In this document: one piece after another, positions 28,028 to 37,160 of the stretch
Layout of the letters: every line of letters begins with the position of its first letter
Numbering within the stretch: position 1 is the first letter of the stretch
Assembly: GCF_934307085.1 (NCBI RefSeq)
Contig: NZ_CAKRCF010000024.1
Location: 1-45,806, forward strand
Length of the DNA stretch: 45,806 nucleotides
Origin: an uncultured Anaerobutyricum sp.
GTDB lineage: Bacteria > Bacillota > Clostridia > Lachnospirales > Lachnospiraceae
Direction: 5' to 3'
Translations under genes and position numbers: made by a program
The notes under the pieces: model-generated
Told to the model about the DNA's origin: nothing
Databases searched by the model: none
What the model saw: only the letters and a program-made list of their open reading frames with translations

Positions 28028-28641
28028 ATATCCTTGTAATTGCAGACGAAGAAACCCCATCTTTATGGGACTATTTTCGCCCAGAAAAATTGAAGGATGT
28101 TGATTTGATTTTATCCTGCGGAGATTTAAATCCAAAGTATCTTTCCTTTCTGGCAACTTTTTGTAAAGGTCCGGTACTTTATGTTCACGGCAATCACGAT
28201 GACCGTTACGAGAAAAACCCGCCCGAAGGGTGCATCTGCATAGAAGATAAAATTTATGAATATAAAGGCATCCGTATTATGGGACTCGGTGGTTCCTATC
28301 GTTACAGTCCAGGAATTAACCAATATACAGAGAGAAAGATGCGAAATCGTATTTTTAAAATGTGGTTTCCGCTCTGGAGAAAGAAAGGATTTGATATTCT
28401 ACTTACCCATGCAGCAGCTTATGGCGTAGATGATGCGAATGACTGGGCACATATGGGATTTGAATGTTTTGTGAAATTATTAGATATATATCATCCGAAA
28501 TATTACATACACGGACACATTCATTTAAATTATGGAGGGGGACACACCCGCAGACAGCAATACGGCGAGACAGAAATTATTAACGGATATCAGTTTTATA
28601 AATTTGAATATGAAACGGGAAAAGAAATAAAGATGTTTTAA
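28024..28641 (+). CDS. Metallophosphoesterase family protein
   Basis: The 205-residue protein has the calcineurin-like metal motifs GD (33-34, SCGDLNP), GNHD (56-59, YVHGNHDD), LTHAA and GHIHLN near the C-terminus. The first motif lacks the usual histidine: it reads ADEETPS in place of D-x-H, a known variation in some Firmicutes relatives. Such enzymes cleave phosphodiesters or phosphomonoesters with two metal ions. Its ATG overlaps the stop of the BMP gene by four bases, which indicates translational coupling and a common task; the substrate is unknown. Confidence 0.88.
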
Positions 28642-28670
28642 AACATTTTGCAGATAGGTTTTAGAGATAA

Positions 28671-28850
28671 AATAGAGATATAAGATGTAAAAATGATTTA
28701 TGTGGAAAACAGCAATTTACATTAGAGGCATCAAATATTGCGAGGCAGTATAGAAAAACGATTGACAAGAATGAAGAAGTTTATTGTCATCGATTATATT
28801 TGGATTTCATCAATGTACATATTGTGTATGGCTTAAAAGATGAAAAATAA
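28671..28850 (+). pseudogene. Possible C-terminal gene remnant
   Basis: A frame of 59 codons before TAA has coding character (KQQFTLEASNIARQYRKTID then EEVYCHRLYLDFINVHIVYG) but no start codon and no ribosome binding site. It may be what remains of a deleted gene between the phosphoesterase and ldh genes. I do not recognise the family. Confidence 0.25.
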
Positions 28851-28906
28851 AATCAAACTAAAGAAGATTTTGAGGGTATAGAATGCCATCAGGAGGTACG
28901 TGAACT

Positions 28907-29860
28907 ATGTTAAATAATTTTTCTATTTCTGAACGAAAAGTAGCAATTATCGGAGTGGGATTTGTAGGAGCGTCGATTGCCTATGCACTTACAATAAGAA
29001 AACTGGCACGAGAAATCGTTTTGATTGATATTCATGAAGAAAAAACAATTAGTGAAGCTTTAGATATTCAACATGGAATCCCGGACATGGGAATTTCATC
29101 AGTAAGAGCAGGAAGTTATGAAGATTGTAAAGACTGTGATCTTATCATCATTACTGCTGGAAGAAATCGAAAAACAGGAGAGACTCGCCTTGACCTTATT
29201 GCTGGAAACTCAGCGATTTTAAAAAATGTTGTAGAACAGATGAAGCCGCACTATACAAAAGGCGTTATTATGATTGTGAGTAACCCGGTAGATGTTCTTG
29301 TTTACCAGTGTACAAAATGGATGGGACTTCCGAATGGAATGGTTTTTGGAACAGGCTGTGTTCTAGATTCCTCTCGTTTTACCCGTTTAATTGCGGACTA
29401 CACACATTTAAATACAGAAGTAGTAAAAGCAACAATTGTAGGAGAACATGGAGATGCCCAGATTCCAATCTGGAGCCGTGTATCAATTGCTGGCGTTCCA
29501 ATACAGGAATATTGTGAGAATGTAGGTCTTAGATGGGACGAGGATGTCCGAAAAGACATCAGTGATAAAGTCCGTGAGATGGGAGCAACCATTATAAAAG
29601 GAAAAGGCAGGACACATTATGGAATTGCAACTTGTGTGTGTTACCTCGCAGAAGCTGTTTTAAACCAGCGTCTTACCATTGCACCGGTTTCTACGATGTT
29701 TCAGGGGGAGTATGGCATAGAAGATGTCTGTCTTAGTGTTCCTTCGATTATTGGAGTAAATGGTGTAGAGAAGCGTCTCGAAGAGCGGTGGGCAGAGGAA
29801 GAATTTCTCGCATTCTGTCAGGCAGCAAATAAAATGGAGGATGTTTTAAAAAGACTGTAA
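28907..29860 (+). CDS. ldh: L-lactate dehydrogenase family protein with Arg at the specificity position
   Basis: The 317-residue enzyme has the NAD fingerprint IGVGFVGASIAYAL (15-28), the loop AGRNRKTGETRLDL (84-97) with catalytic R94, D154 and R157 (VLDSSRF), and H181 (GEHGDAQIP). Overall it reads as L-LDH (GETRLDL, THYGIAT). However, the position equal to Gln102 of Bacillus stearothermophilus LDH is Arg (R88). Arg there selects oxaloacetate/malate, and the Q102R change is the classic LDH-to-MDH switch. True activity may therefore be malate dehydrogenase or a mixed one. AGGAGG precedes the ATG. Confidence 0.88.
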   Translation: MLNNFSISERKVAIIGVGFVGASIAYALTIRKLAREIVLIDIHEEKTISEALDIQHGIPDMGISSVRAGSYEDCKDCDLIIITAGRNRKTGETRLDLIAGNSAILKNVVEQMKPHYTKGVIMIVSNPVDVLVYQCTKWMGLPNGMVFGTGCVLDSSRFTRLIADYTHLNTEVVKATIVGEHGDAQIPIWSRVSIAGVPIQEYCENVGLRWDEDVRKDISDKVREMGATIIKGKGRTHYGIATCVCYLAEAVLNQRLTIAPVSTMFQGEYGIEDVCLSVPSIIGVNGVEKRLEERWAEEEFLAFCQAANKMEDVLKRL

Positions 29861-29911
29861 ACTTGTATGAAGGTATGGTAATATAGTAAGGGAACTATAA
29901 GATAACAAAGT

Positions 29912-29936
29912 CATATTATAGCATTATTATAATATG
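29912..29936 (+). promoter_or_regulatory. 9-bp dyad directly before the DUF975 ribosome binding site
   Basis: CATATTATA and TATAATATG form a perfect 9-bp inverted repeat with a 7-base spacer, ending 5 bases before AGGAGG. It contains TATAAT, so it may be an operator on the promoter or a leader hairpin. Confidence 0.4.
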
Positions 29937-29950
29937 AGACAGGAGGAACA

Positions 29951-30685
29951 ATGAGAGTAGCAAGTGATTTTAGAGAGTTAGCGAGAAGAGCTCTTTCAGG
30001 TAAATGGGGTTCGGCGGTGCTTACAACATTAGTAGCATCGATTCTTGGTGCGGATATTATGATGAGCGGCGGTTCAAGCACATCAAGTATTACCAACTCC
30101 GTAACGAATACGGTGAATAGTGGAAATAGCGACAGTTCTTATAATGGGATTTTATCCACGATATCAATTACTTCACTAACCTATATTTTAGGAGCTATGA
30201 TGGCAATACTTACTGTTTTGATTGTTGTTGGACTAGTACAGTATGTTATAGGAAGTTTTGTTTCTCTTGGATTAATCCAGTATAATCTTGATTTGATTGA
30301 CGGAAAAGACGTAGAATTTGGTCAAATTTTCTCAAAAGCATCCATGTTCGGTAAGGCATTCTGGCTCAGACTTCGAATGGGAATCTTTACATTTTTGTGG
30401 ACATTATTATTAATCATCCCGGGAATTATTAAATCCTATGCCTACAGTATGTCAGGGTTTATTTTGGCAGAGAATCCGGAAATGACAGCAAAAGAAGCAA
30501 TGCAGGTTTCTGAAAAAATGATGGTCGGAAATAAGTGGCGCCTATTCTGTTTGCAGATTAGCTTCATTGGCTGGCAGTTTCTCTGCATCCTCAGTTTGGG
30601 AATCGGATTCTTGTGGCTGACTCCATATATGAATGCAGCTATAGCAGCTTTTTATGATGAGGTTTCTAGAGAACCATTAAATTAA
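29951..30685 (+). CDS. DUF975 family membrane protein
   Basis: The 244-residue protein starts with the DUF975 signature (FRELARRALSGKWGSAVL) and has about five membrane helices, with a conserved IPGIIKSYAYSMSGFILAENPE segment near 155-177 and MTAKEAM after it. A Ser/Asn/Thr-rich loop (about 38-68) follows the first helix. The family is common in Firmicutes and its function is unknown. AGGAGG precedes the ATG, with a dyad just ahead. Confidence 0.88.
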   Translation: MRVASDFRELARRALSGKWGSAVLTTLVASILGADIMMSGGSSTSSITNSVTNTVNSGNSDSSYNGILSTISITSLTYILGAMMAILTVLIVVGLVQYVIGSFVSLGLIQYNLDLIDGKDVEFGQIFSKASMFGKAFWLRLRMGIFTFLWTLLLIIPGIIKSYAYSMSGFILAENPEMTAKEAMQVSEKMMVGNKWRLFCLQISFIGWQFLCILSLGIGFLWLTPYMNAAIAAFYDEVSREPLN

Positions 30686-30818
30686 ATCCTGATTGACAGT
30701 AATGAAAACGATGTACTATTCTTTGATTGATTCAACTTCGATTCTTTCTTTACTGGTTTGTTGAGATAACAGACGACATTATAGAGAAGTCATCAGGGAG
30801 ATTGTTAGAAGAATTATA

Positions 30819-30857
30819 AAAGAGAAGCACTGAATGTATTTTTAGTGCTTCTCTTTT
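30819..30857. terminator. Bidirectional terminator between DUF975 and small HTH genes
   Basis: AAGAGAAGCACT pairs with AGTGCTTCTCTT and is flanked by A-rich and T-rich tracts, so it can stop transcription from both convergent genes. Confidence 0.8.
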
Positions 30858-30913
30858 TGTATGTTTTTTGAATCTTATAAAAACATTCTGAACCAACTGT
30901 TACTTCTGCAAAT

Positions 30914-31084
30914 TCAGGCTTTTTTCAAATCTTTAAGTCGCTCTAAAATTAGCTGTTCAATATATTTTGGGGGTCTTCGTTCTTCTTCCTCCCAGGCCAG
31001 CCATGTCTTTAATGGGAAACCAAGGAGCCTTGCTGTTTCTTCGGGAGATAGGTTGGTTTTAATTCGGGATTCTTTGATTGTCAT
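30914..31084 (-). CDS. Small helix-turn-helix protein, 56 aa
   Basis: A short gene on the minus strand encodes 56 residues starting MTIKESRIKTNLSPEETARL and continuing LGFPLKTWLAWEEEERRPPK, a compact HTH of the XRE/HigA type. It has AGGAGG at ideal spacing and a near-consensus promoter (TTGACA-N17-TATATT, 31148-31120). Such small proteins act as DNA-binding antitoxins or repressors, but no toxin partner is adjacent. Confidence 0.75.
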   Translation of the reverse strand: MTIKESRIKTNLSPEETARLLGFPLKTWLAWEEEERRPPKYIEQLILERLKDLKKA

Positions 31085-31119
31085 CTAAAATACCTCCTAG
31101 AGCAATGATAATTAAATCT

Positions 31120-31148
31120 AATATACTAACAGAAGATTATTTTGTCAA
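31120..31148 (-). promoter_or_regulatory. Promoter of the 56-residue HTH gene
   Basis: TTGACA (31148-31143) and TATATT (31125-31120), spacer 17 bases, minus strand. The rest of the gap up to 31500 is AT-rich; it contains a solo family C end (31155-31176) and an AGGAGG at about 31275 with no usable start behind it. Confidence 0.75.
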
Positions 31149-31154
31149 ATAGAT

Positions 31155-31176
31155 TAGAGTATTTTTCAAACGCATT
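31155..31176. repeat. Solo end of repeat family C
   Basis: TAGAGTATTTTTCAAACGCATT matches the terminal repeats of the family C elements. No partner end is close by. Confidence 0.4.
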
Positions 31177-31500
31177 GCAGTAGATTTGTATGTAAGTTAA
31201 TTGAAAACAAAGATAGTTTATTGTTGTTGTTTGATGTAATAATATGTAGAAAAAAGAAAAATTAAGTCGAATAGGAGGAGAATTTATTAGGATAGCAGGT
31301 TTTTATAAAATAGTACAGATAATTAATTGTTTAAACATACAATAAAAATATACATTAATAATAAAATACAGAAGGATATAAATACAAAAATTACCTGACA
31401 TTTACAAATAATTATATTCCAAATTTTTCTTTTTTTGGTATAATGATGCTATAAAAACAGAAACCAATAAGAGTTTTTGTTAGAAAGGATAAAAGGATTT

Positions 31501-31830
31501 ATGCGAAAAATCATGAAAAGTGAAAGAAGGGTTGAGGGAGAGTGTAAGAAATATTTATTAAAATATGAGCTTGTCTCTAATGTATTTCCAGAAGAAGAAG
31601 GGGAGGGGATTTATTATGGAATAATTGTAGAACAGTTTATCTGGTCAAAAGAGAAAAAGAGTTGGATTCTTGAGGATTCAGAACAAATTAAAGGCTTTTC
31701 TGAGTCATTAAAAGAATCTATGTTGTTTTTTGAGAAAGTTGTTAAGGGTAATACGATGCCAGTATCACTTGGTGCTATTGTAGACGATTGGAAATGTGCC
31801 TTTTATCCTAATAATGAAGAATCGGCATAG
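31501..31830 (+). CDS. Hypothetical protein, DUF6514-like
   Basis: The product (109 residues from ATG 31501) begins MRKIMKSERR and has a core KYLLKYELVSNVFPEEEG followed by YYGIIVEQF, typical of small Firmicutes proteins of the DUF6514 kind; I give this name with caution. A TTG at 31477 in frame is an alternative start, but AGGAT/AAAGG sites fit the ATG better. It is soluble with no known function, and lies upstream of the YigZ gene on the same strand. Confidence 0.6.
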   Translation: MRKIMKSERRVEGECKKYLLKYELVSNVFPEEEGEGIYYGIIVEQFIWSKEKKSWILEDSEQIKGFSESLKESMLFFEKVVKGNTMPVSLGAIVDDWKCAFYPNNEESA

Positions 31831-31938
31831 TGCTTGTATAAAACATTTCTGATAAGATAGAAGAAAAGTACCAATGAAATATTCTTCTGTGATATAATCA
31901 AAATGATATTAATATTACAGAAGAGTAGGAGGTGTCTT

Positions 31939-32586
31939 ATGATTAAGCATAAGGCGGTTTACCGCGGTGGAAGCGGAGAAATTATAGAGAAAAAGTCAAG
32001 ATTTATCGCAAATATAAAGAGTGTTGAAAGTGTGGAAGAGGCACAGGCTTATATCGAAGAGATAAAGAAAAAGTACTGGGATGCCCGTCACAATTGTTCA
32101 GCATTTTCAGTAGGAGTAGAGCGTGTAACAACCAGATGCAATGATGATGGAGAACCAAGCGGGACAGCGGGGAAGCCGATTTTGGAAGTGATTTCTGGAA
32201 GTGGGGTACATAATATAGTGATAGTAGTTAGCAGATATTTTGGGGGAACTCTACTGGGGACAGGAGGACTTGTAAGAGCTTATACGGATGCTGCCAGAGC
32301 AGGAATTGAAAATTCAGATATTGTGGAGAAGGTTCCGGGAAAAAGGATGGAGCTTTCTATGGATTATACAGATCTTGGGAAAGTACAATATTTACTTGCA
32401 CAAAATGAAGTGCTTATAGAAGAAACAGAGTATACGGATAAAGTTATAATACATGCTCTTTTTCCAGAAGAAGAGAAAGAGATGTTGAAAAAAAAGATAA
32501 TAGAGGCAACAAGTGGACGTGTAGGAATACAGGAAGGAGAAGAAGTATATTTTGGTTCGGTTTCGGGAGAAGTAATTGTATTTTAA
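31939..32586 (+). CDS. YigZ/IMPACT family protein
   Basis: The 215-residue protein starts at ATG 31939, 8 bases behind AGGAGG; the in-frame ATG at 31903 has no site. It has the UPF0029/IMPACT N-terminal domain with KSRFIANIKSV, DARHNCSAF, DDGEPSGTAGKP and VSRYFGGTLLGTGGLVRAY, and a C-terminal domain from about residue 135 of DUF1949 type. Relatives bind nucleic acid or ribosomes, and the eukaryotic one modulates Gcn2. The exact bacterial role is uncertain. Confidence 0.92.
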   Translation: MIKHKAVYRGGSGEIIEKKSRFIANIKSVESVEEAQAYIEEIKKKYWDARHNCSAFSVGVERVTTRCNDDGEPSGTAGKPILEVISGSGVHNIVIVVSRYFGGTLLGTGGLVRAYTDAARAGIENSDIVEKVPGKRMELSMDYTDLGKVQYLLAQNEVLIEETEYTDKVIIHALFPEEEKEMLKKKIIEATSGRVGIQEGEEVYFGSVSGEVIVF

Positions 32587-32660
32587 AAAGAGAGATTAAA
32601 AGTATTTGTCTAGTGGGTTGTTTCGCTGGCGTAGAATTATATGCTATATAGAAAAGCGTA

Positions 32661-32697
32661 TAAAAAATCCGGAAGATATATGAATATCCTCCGGATT
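32661..32697 (-). terminator. Intrinsic terminator of typA
   Basis: Read on the minus strand, AATCCGGAGGATAT pairs with ATATCTTCCGGATT and is followed by a run of T. It lies about 35 bases behind the typA stop. Confidence 0.85.
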
Positions 32698-32731
32698 GGA
32701 AATAATATGAATAATATAAACAGAATAACTA

Positions 32732-34567
32732 TTATGCCTTTCCATTTCTCTTAGCACGGTAACGGGCTGTTGGATCAAGAATTTTCTTTCTGATACGGAT
32801 ATTTTTAGGAGTGATTTCAAGAAGTTCATCCGTATCAATAAAGTCTAAAGCCTGCTCAAGACTTAAAACTCTAGGTGGGCTTAATTTTAAAGCATCATCA
32901 GAACCGGATGCGCGAGTGTTTGTAAGTTTCTTTGTTTTACATACATTTACTTCGATATCATCTGTTTTTCCATTCTGTCCGATAACCATACCAGAATATA
33001 CTTTTTCCCCAGGGCCTACAAATAAAGTACCGCGTTCCTGCGCACTGAAAAGACCGTAGGTAACAGTTTCTCCAGATTCATATGCGATTAAAGAACCTTG
33101 TTTTCTGTACTGGATATCCCCTTTATATGGACCATATCCCTCGAATAAAGTATTGATAATACCGGTTCCTTTTGTATCAGTCATAAAGTCACCACGATAT
33201 CCAATTAATCCTCTAGAAGGAATCGAGAATTCCAAACGGGTAGAACCTGTGCCGGACATGGACATGTTACGTAATTCTCCTTTTCGCTGACTTAATTTTT
33301 CAATAACAACACCAGAGAATTCTTCAGGAACATCGATAACGGCAGTTTCCATAGGTTCTAATTTTTTGCCATTTTCATCGGTATGATAAAGAACTTCTGC
33401 TTTGCTTACGGCGAATTCATAACCCTCACGACGCATGTTTTCGATAAGAACAGAGAGATGAAGTTCTCCACGACCAGATACTTTGAAAGAATCAGTATTT
33501 TCCATTTCTTCAACTCGGAGACTGACATCGGTATTAAGTTCACGGAATAGTCTGTCACGGATATGGCGGGAAGTAACAAACTTACCTTCCTGTCCGGCAA
33601 GTGGACTGTCATTTACAAGGAACTGCATTGCGATAGTCGGCTCGGAAATCTTCTGGAATGGAATTGGTTCTGGATGGTCAGGAGAACAAATTGTATCACC
33701 GATATGAATATCAGCAATACCAGAGATGGCAACGATAGAACCAACGGTAGCATCGTTTACCTCTACTTTATTTAGACCATCAAATTCATATAGTTTGCTG
33801 ATTTTAACTTTTTTATTTACGGATGCATCATGATGATTTACAAGAAGAGCATCCTGATTTACATGGATAGAACCATTTTCAACTTTACCAATACCGATTC
33901 GGCCAACATATTCGTTATAGTCGATTGTGCTGATAAGAATCTGTGTGTCGGCATCTGGATCACCAGTTGGAGCTGGAATATGTTTAATAATTGTTTCAAA
34001 TAATGGTTTCATATCGGTACCGTTTTCGCTTAATTCAAGCATAGCAATACCAGATTTTGCAGAAGCGTAAACAAAAGGACTGTCTAACTGTTCATCGTCA
34101 GCATCCAATTCTAACAGAAGTTCTAATACTTCGTCCATGACTTCTTCTGGACGAGCTTCTGGACGATCAATCTTATTAATACATACGATAAATGGAAGAT
34201 TTAATTCAAGGGCTTTTTTTGTTACAAACTTTGTCTGTGGCATAGGTCCCTCGAATGCATCTACAACAAGAATTACACCATCAACCATCTTTAATACACG
34301 TTCTACTTCTCCACCGAAGTCTGCGTGCCCTGGAGTATCAACAATGTTAATCTTTACTCCCTCATAATGAATGGCTGTGTTTTTAGATAAAATAGTGATA
34401 CCACGTTCTTTTTCAATGTCGTTAGAATCCATAACACGTTCGCCGATGTCCTGATTGGCACGGAAAGTACCGCTTTGTTTTAACAGTTCATCAACGAGAG
34501 TAGTTTTTCCGTGGTCTACGTGAGCGATAATTGCCACGTTACGGACATCTTCTCTTGAGATTTTCAT
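32732..34567 (-). CDS. typA: Translational GTPase TypA/BipA
   Basis: The 611-residue start at 34567 is chosen because AGAAGG precedes it and the product then begins [20 protein letters not shown], the standard TypA start; an upstream in-frame ATG at 34612 has no site. GTPase motifs are AHVDHGKTT (15-23), [15 protein letters not shown] and NKID. EF-G-like domains II, III and V and the TypA C-terminal domain (with [10 protein letters not shown]) follow. TypA binds the ribosome in its GTP form and helps 50S assembly and growth in cold or stress. It is transcribed alone and is divergent from an OB-fold gene. Confidence 0.95.
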   Translation of the reverse strand: MKISREDVRNVAIIAHVDHGKTTLVDELLKQSGTFRANQDIGERVMDSNDIEKERGITILSKNTAIHYEGVKINIVDTPGHADFGGEVERVLKMVDGVILVVDAFEGPMPQTKFVTKKALELNLPFIVCINKIDRPEARPEEVMDEVLELLLELDADDEQLDSPFVYASAKSGIAMLELSENGTDMKPLFETIIKHIPAPTGDPDADTQILISTIDYNEYVGRIGIGKVENGSIHVNQDALLVNHHDASVNKKVKISKLYEFDGLNKVEVNDATVGSIVAISGIADIHIGDTICSPDHPEPIPFQKISEPTIAMQFLVNDSPLAGQEGKFVTSRHIRDRLFRELNTDVSLRVEEMENTDSFKVSGRGELHLSVLIENMRREGYEFAVSKAEVLYHTDENGKKLEPMETAVIDVPEEFSGVVIEKLSQRKGELRNMSMSGTGSTRLEFSIPSRGLIGYRGDFMTDTKGTGIINTLFEGYGPYKGDIQYRKQGSLIAYESGETVTYGLFSAQERGTLFVGPGEKVYSGMVIGQNGKTDDIEVNVCKTKKLTNTRASGSDDALKLSPPRVLSLEQALDFIDTDELLEITPKNIRIRKKILDPTARYRAKRNGKA

Positions 34568-34595
34568 AAATTGCCTTCTTTCTAAAAGTGTAAAG

Positions 34596-34634
34596 TATAA
34601 ATTGCTCATCACTTGAGGAATGAACCAATTTATA
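34596..34634 (-). promoter_or_regulatory. Leader hairpin of typA
   Basis: TATAAATTG (34596-34604) and CAATTTATA (34626-34634) pair over 9 bp, with CTCA/TGAG pairing inside the loop. The AU-rich hairpin ends about 20 bases before the typA ribosome binding site and could affect translation, for instance with temperature. The remaining gap up to 34883 is AT-rich and empty. Confidence 0.35.
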
Positions 34635-34883
34635 ACCGTATATTGACGTTTAAACTAGGTTATTCTAGCACAAAGAAAGAAAAGACACAACAAAAAATGT
34701 GAAATAAAAAGGAAAATAAACTGAAAAGAATAATTTGAATGTATAGTGAAAAAAATATAAGATATAAAAATGACAGCAGAAAATGACAGAAATTTTAAAT
34801 AAAAAGGAATATTTCTTTTTGTAATGCGTATATATAAAGTAAATAACGTATACAGAATCTGCTACATACAGGGAGGAGTAAAC

Positions 34884-35555
34884 ATGACAGAAAAAATTTT
34901 AAAAAATAACCAGGCAGTAGTTGCAGGAGAAATTATCTCTGATTTTGAATTTAGCCATGAGGTTTTTGGAGAAGGATTTTATTTTGTAAAGTTGAAAGTG
35001 AGCAGACTCAGTCACTCAAGTGATATTATTCCGTTACTTGTATCAGAACGGCTTATTGATGTGAGTGAATCGCATATAGGTCAGTTTTTGGAAGCTCGTG
35101 GACAGTTCCGTTCCTATAACAAGCATGAAAGTAATCGAAATCATTTGGTTTTATCATTATTTGTTAGAGAATTGGAATTGATCGATAGTATAGAGAATCG
35201 TAAACCTAATATGATTTTTCTTGATGGATATATTTGCAAGGAACCTGTCTATAGAACAACACCTCTTGGAAGAGAAATTGCAGATGTGTTATTGGCTGTA
35301 AACAGGGCTTATGGCAAGTCTGATTATATTCCGTGCATATGTTGGGGAAGGAATGCAAGATATGCGGGTAATCTTTCGGTAGGAAGTAGAATCCAGTTGT
35401 GGGGACGTATTCAGAGCAGAGAATATCAGAAAAGAATTGGAGAAAATAACGTAGTTAGCAGGGTGGCTTATGAAATCTCTGTAAATAAGATGGAATATAT
35501 TGATGATGGAATAAACATTGAAAGGAAGGTTGCAGATTCGGGAAATATAGGTTAA
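34884..35555 (+). CDS. Double OB-fold single-stranded DNA-binding-like protein
   Basis: The start at 34884 follows GGGAGGAG; the longer frame from 34824 has no site. The 223-residue product has two OB-fold-like halves: about 10-105 (NQAVVAGEIISDFEFSHEV to LFVRELELID) and about 108-215 (NMIFLDGYICKEPVYRTTPL to YEISVNKMEYID). The second half has the SSB-like pattern GREIADVLLAVNR and IPCICWGRNA. It lacks the acidic C-terminal tip that SSB uses to recruit partners. A role in ssDNA binding is likely; whether it replaces or supplements the housekeeping SSB is open. Confidence 0.8.
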   Translation: MTEKILKNNQAVVAGEIISDFEFSHEVFGEGFYFVKLKVSRLSHSSDIIPLLVSERLIDVSESHIGQFLEARGQFRSYNKHESNRNHLVLSLFVRELELIDSIENRKPNMIFLDGYICKEPVYRTTPLGREIADVLLAVNRAYGKSDYIPCICWGRNARYAGNLSVGSRIQLWGRIQSREYQKRIGENNVVSRVAYEISVNKMEYIDDGINIERKVADSGNIG

Positions 35556-35561
35556 ATTATA

Positions 35562-35592
35562 AGGGACTGTTCGTTTGAGCAGTCCTTTGCTT
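35562..35592 (+). terminator. Weak intrinsic terminator after the OB-fold gene
   Basis: GGGACTG pairs with CAGTCC-type sequence around a TTCGTTTGAG loop, followed by TTTGCTTTAT. The T-run is interrupted, so efficiency is doubtful. Confidence 0.5.
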
Positions 35593-35848
35593 TATCATTA
35601 TGCAACTTTCAGAGCCATATAGATTTTTGGTAAATAAGTGAGTTATGGTTGCTTGAAGTCAGATTGATTTTTGGCAGGGATATGAATTAGATTTATTATA
35701 GACAAATACATTTTTAAGTTCATATGAAAAGGTAACCACGGGGATAAAAAGGGAATCCAAGATATGTTTCGGTTTTGGCTTCTGAATAGTCACATCATAT
35801 GATATAATGTAGAACAAGTAAGAATAAAAGATAGAAAGGAAAACCAAA

Positions 35849-37087
35849 ATGAAGATAACACCAGTAAAAGGTACGAATGATTATTTGCCAGCACAGGCTG
35901 AACTTAGAAACTATTTGCAGAAGAAAATCTGCGAGACATATGAGCAGGCAGGTTTTCAGAGAATTGCAACTCCTATTATCGAAGATATTGAGAATCTTGA
36001 CAAGAGCGAGGGAGGAGACAACTTAAATCTTATCTTTAAAGTGATGAAAAGAGGAGAAAAATTAAAGAAAGCAATTGCAAGCCAGAATCCAGATAATATT
36101 GCAGATATGGGACTCCGCTATGACCTTACATTACCACTGAGCCGTTATTATGCGAATAATCGTGCATCTTTACCACAGCCATTTAAAGTAATTCAGATGG
36201 ACAGAGTATATCGTGCAGAGCGTCCGCAGAAAGGTCGTTTAAGAGAGTTTATCCAGTGTGATATTGATATTCTTGGTTCTGATTCTTCTACTTGTGAGAT
36301 TGAGTTAATCCATACAACAGCAAAGGCTCTTCTTAATATTGGTATTAATAACTTTAAGGTAAAAATTAATGACAGAAGAATTTTACGAGAAATTCTTTTG
36401 TCTGTAGGATTTGAGGAAGACCAGTTAGACAGCGTATGTATTTCTTTTGATAAGTTAAATAAAATTAAGGCAGAAGGTGTTGAGGCAGAGTTAACAGAAA
36501 AAGGCTTTGATAAGGATGTTATTGCAGAATTTATGAAGCTTCTTTCAAATGCTCCATTTACACTTGATTATGTAAAAGAAATCTGTAAAAACAGTGAATA
36601 CGTAGATTCACTTGCATATATTATTGATACTTCCAACGCACTTGCAGATGGCAAATATGTTGCAGAATATGATATGACCTTAGTTCGTGGACAGGGATAT
36701 TATACAGGAACAGTATTTGAAGTAGAATCCTTAGATTTTAACAGCTCTATTGCTGGCGGTGGAAGATACGATAACTTAATCGGAAAGTTCTTAAAAGAAC
36801 AGATTCCGGCAGTAGGATTCTCTATTGGCTTTGAGAGAATTTACAGCATTCTTATGGAAAAAGAATCTTATAATACAGAAAAGCAGAAAAAAGTTGTATT
36901 GATTTACGAGGAAGATCAGATTACAGATGCAATCCGCTATGCAGAAGAACTTCGTAAAAATTACAAAACTGCATTATACATTAAACCGAAGAAACTTGGT
37001 AAGTTCCTTAACAAATTAGAAGAGCAGGGATTTGACGGTTTTCAGGTGTTTGGCAGAGATGAAGAAGTAAGAATGTTTGGAGAATAG
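35849..37087 (+). CDS. hisS: Histidine--tRNA ligase
   Basis: The 412-residue class II synthetase charges tRNA-His. It has the N-terminal VKGTNDYLPAQAELRNYL, motif 2 around KVIQMDRVYRAERPQKGRLREF, the HisRS-specific motif LVRGQGYYTGTVFE and motif 3 GGGRYDNLI to GFSIGFERI, then a C-terminal anticodon-binding domain (about 325-412). The HisRS motif differs from the usual LVRGLDYY at two positions but keeps the catalytic Arg. No ATP phosphoribosyltransferase gene is adjacent, which favours HisS over HisZ. GAAAGG precedes the ATG; a TATAAT at 35803 may be its -10 box. Downstream genes follow closely. Confidence 0.9.
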   Translation: MKITPVKGTNDYLPAQAELRNYLQKKICETYEQAGFQRIATPIIEDIENLDKSEGGDNLNLIFKVMKRGEKLKKAIASQNPDNIADMGLRYDLTLPLSRYYANNRASLPQPFKVIQMDRVYRAERPQKGRLREFIQCDIDILGSDSSTCEIELIHTTAKALLNIGINNFKVKINDRRILREILLSVGFEEDQLDSVCISFDKLNKIKAEGVEAELTEKGFDKDVIAEFMKLLSNAPFTLDYVKEICKNSEYVDSLAYIIDTSNALADGKYVAEYDMTLVRGQGYYTGTVFEVESLDFNSSIAGGGRYDNLIGKFLKEQIPAVGFSIGFERIYSILMEKESYNTEKQKKVVLIYEEDQITDAIRYAEELRKNYKTALYIKPKKLGKFLNKLEEQGFDGFQVFGRDEEVRMFGE

Positions 37088-37160
37088 TAGATTTTTATAA
37101 TGATTTATGATATGATGTTGCAAAACATCAATAAATATAATCAGGATGAAAGGTCAGAAA

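Noticed and set aside
35849..37087. Calling the HisRS gene hisZ (ATP phosphoribosyltransferase regulatory subunit)
   Set aside because: It has a C-terminal anticodon-binding domain and the catalytic Arg, and no hisG is adjacent.
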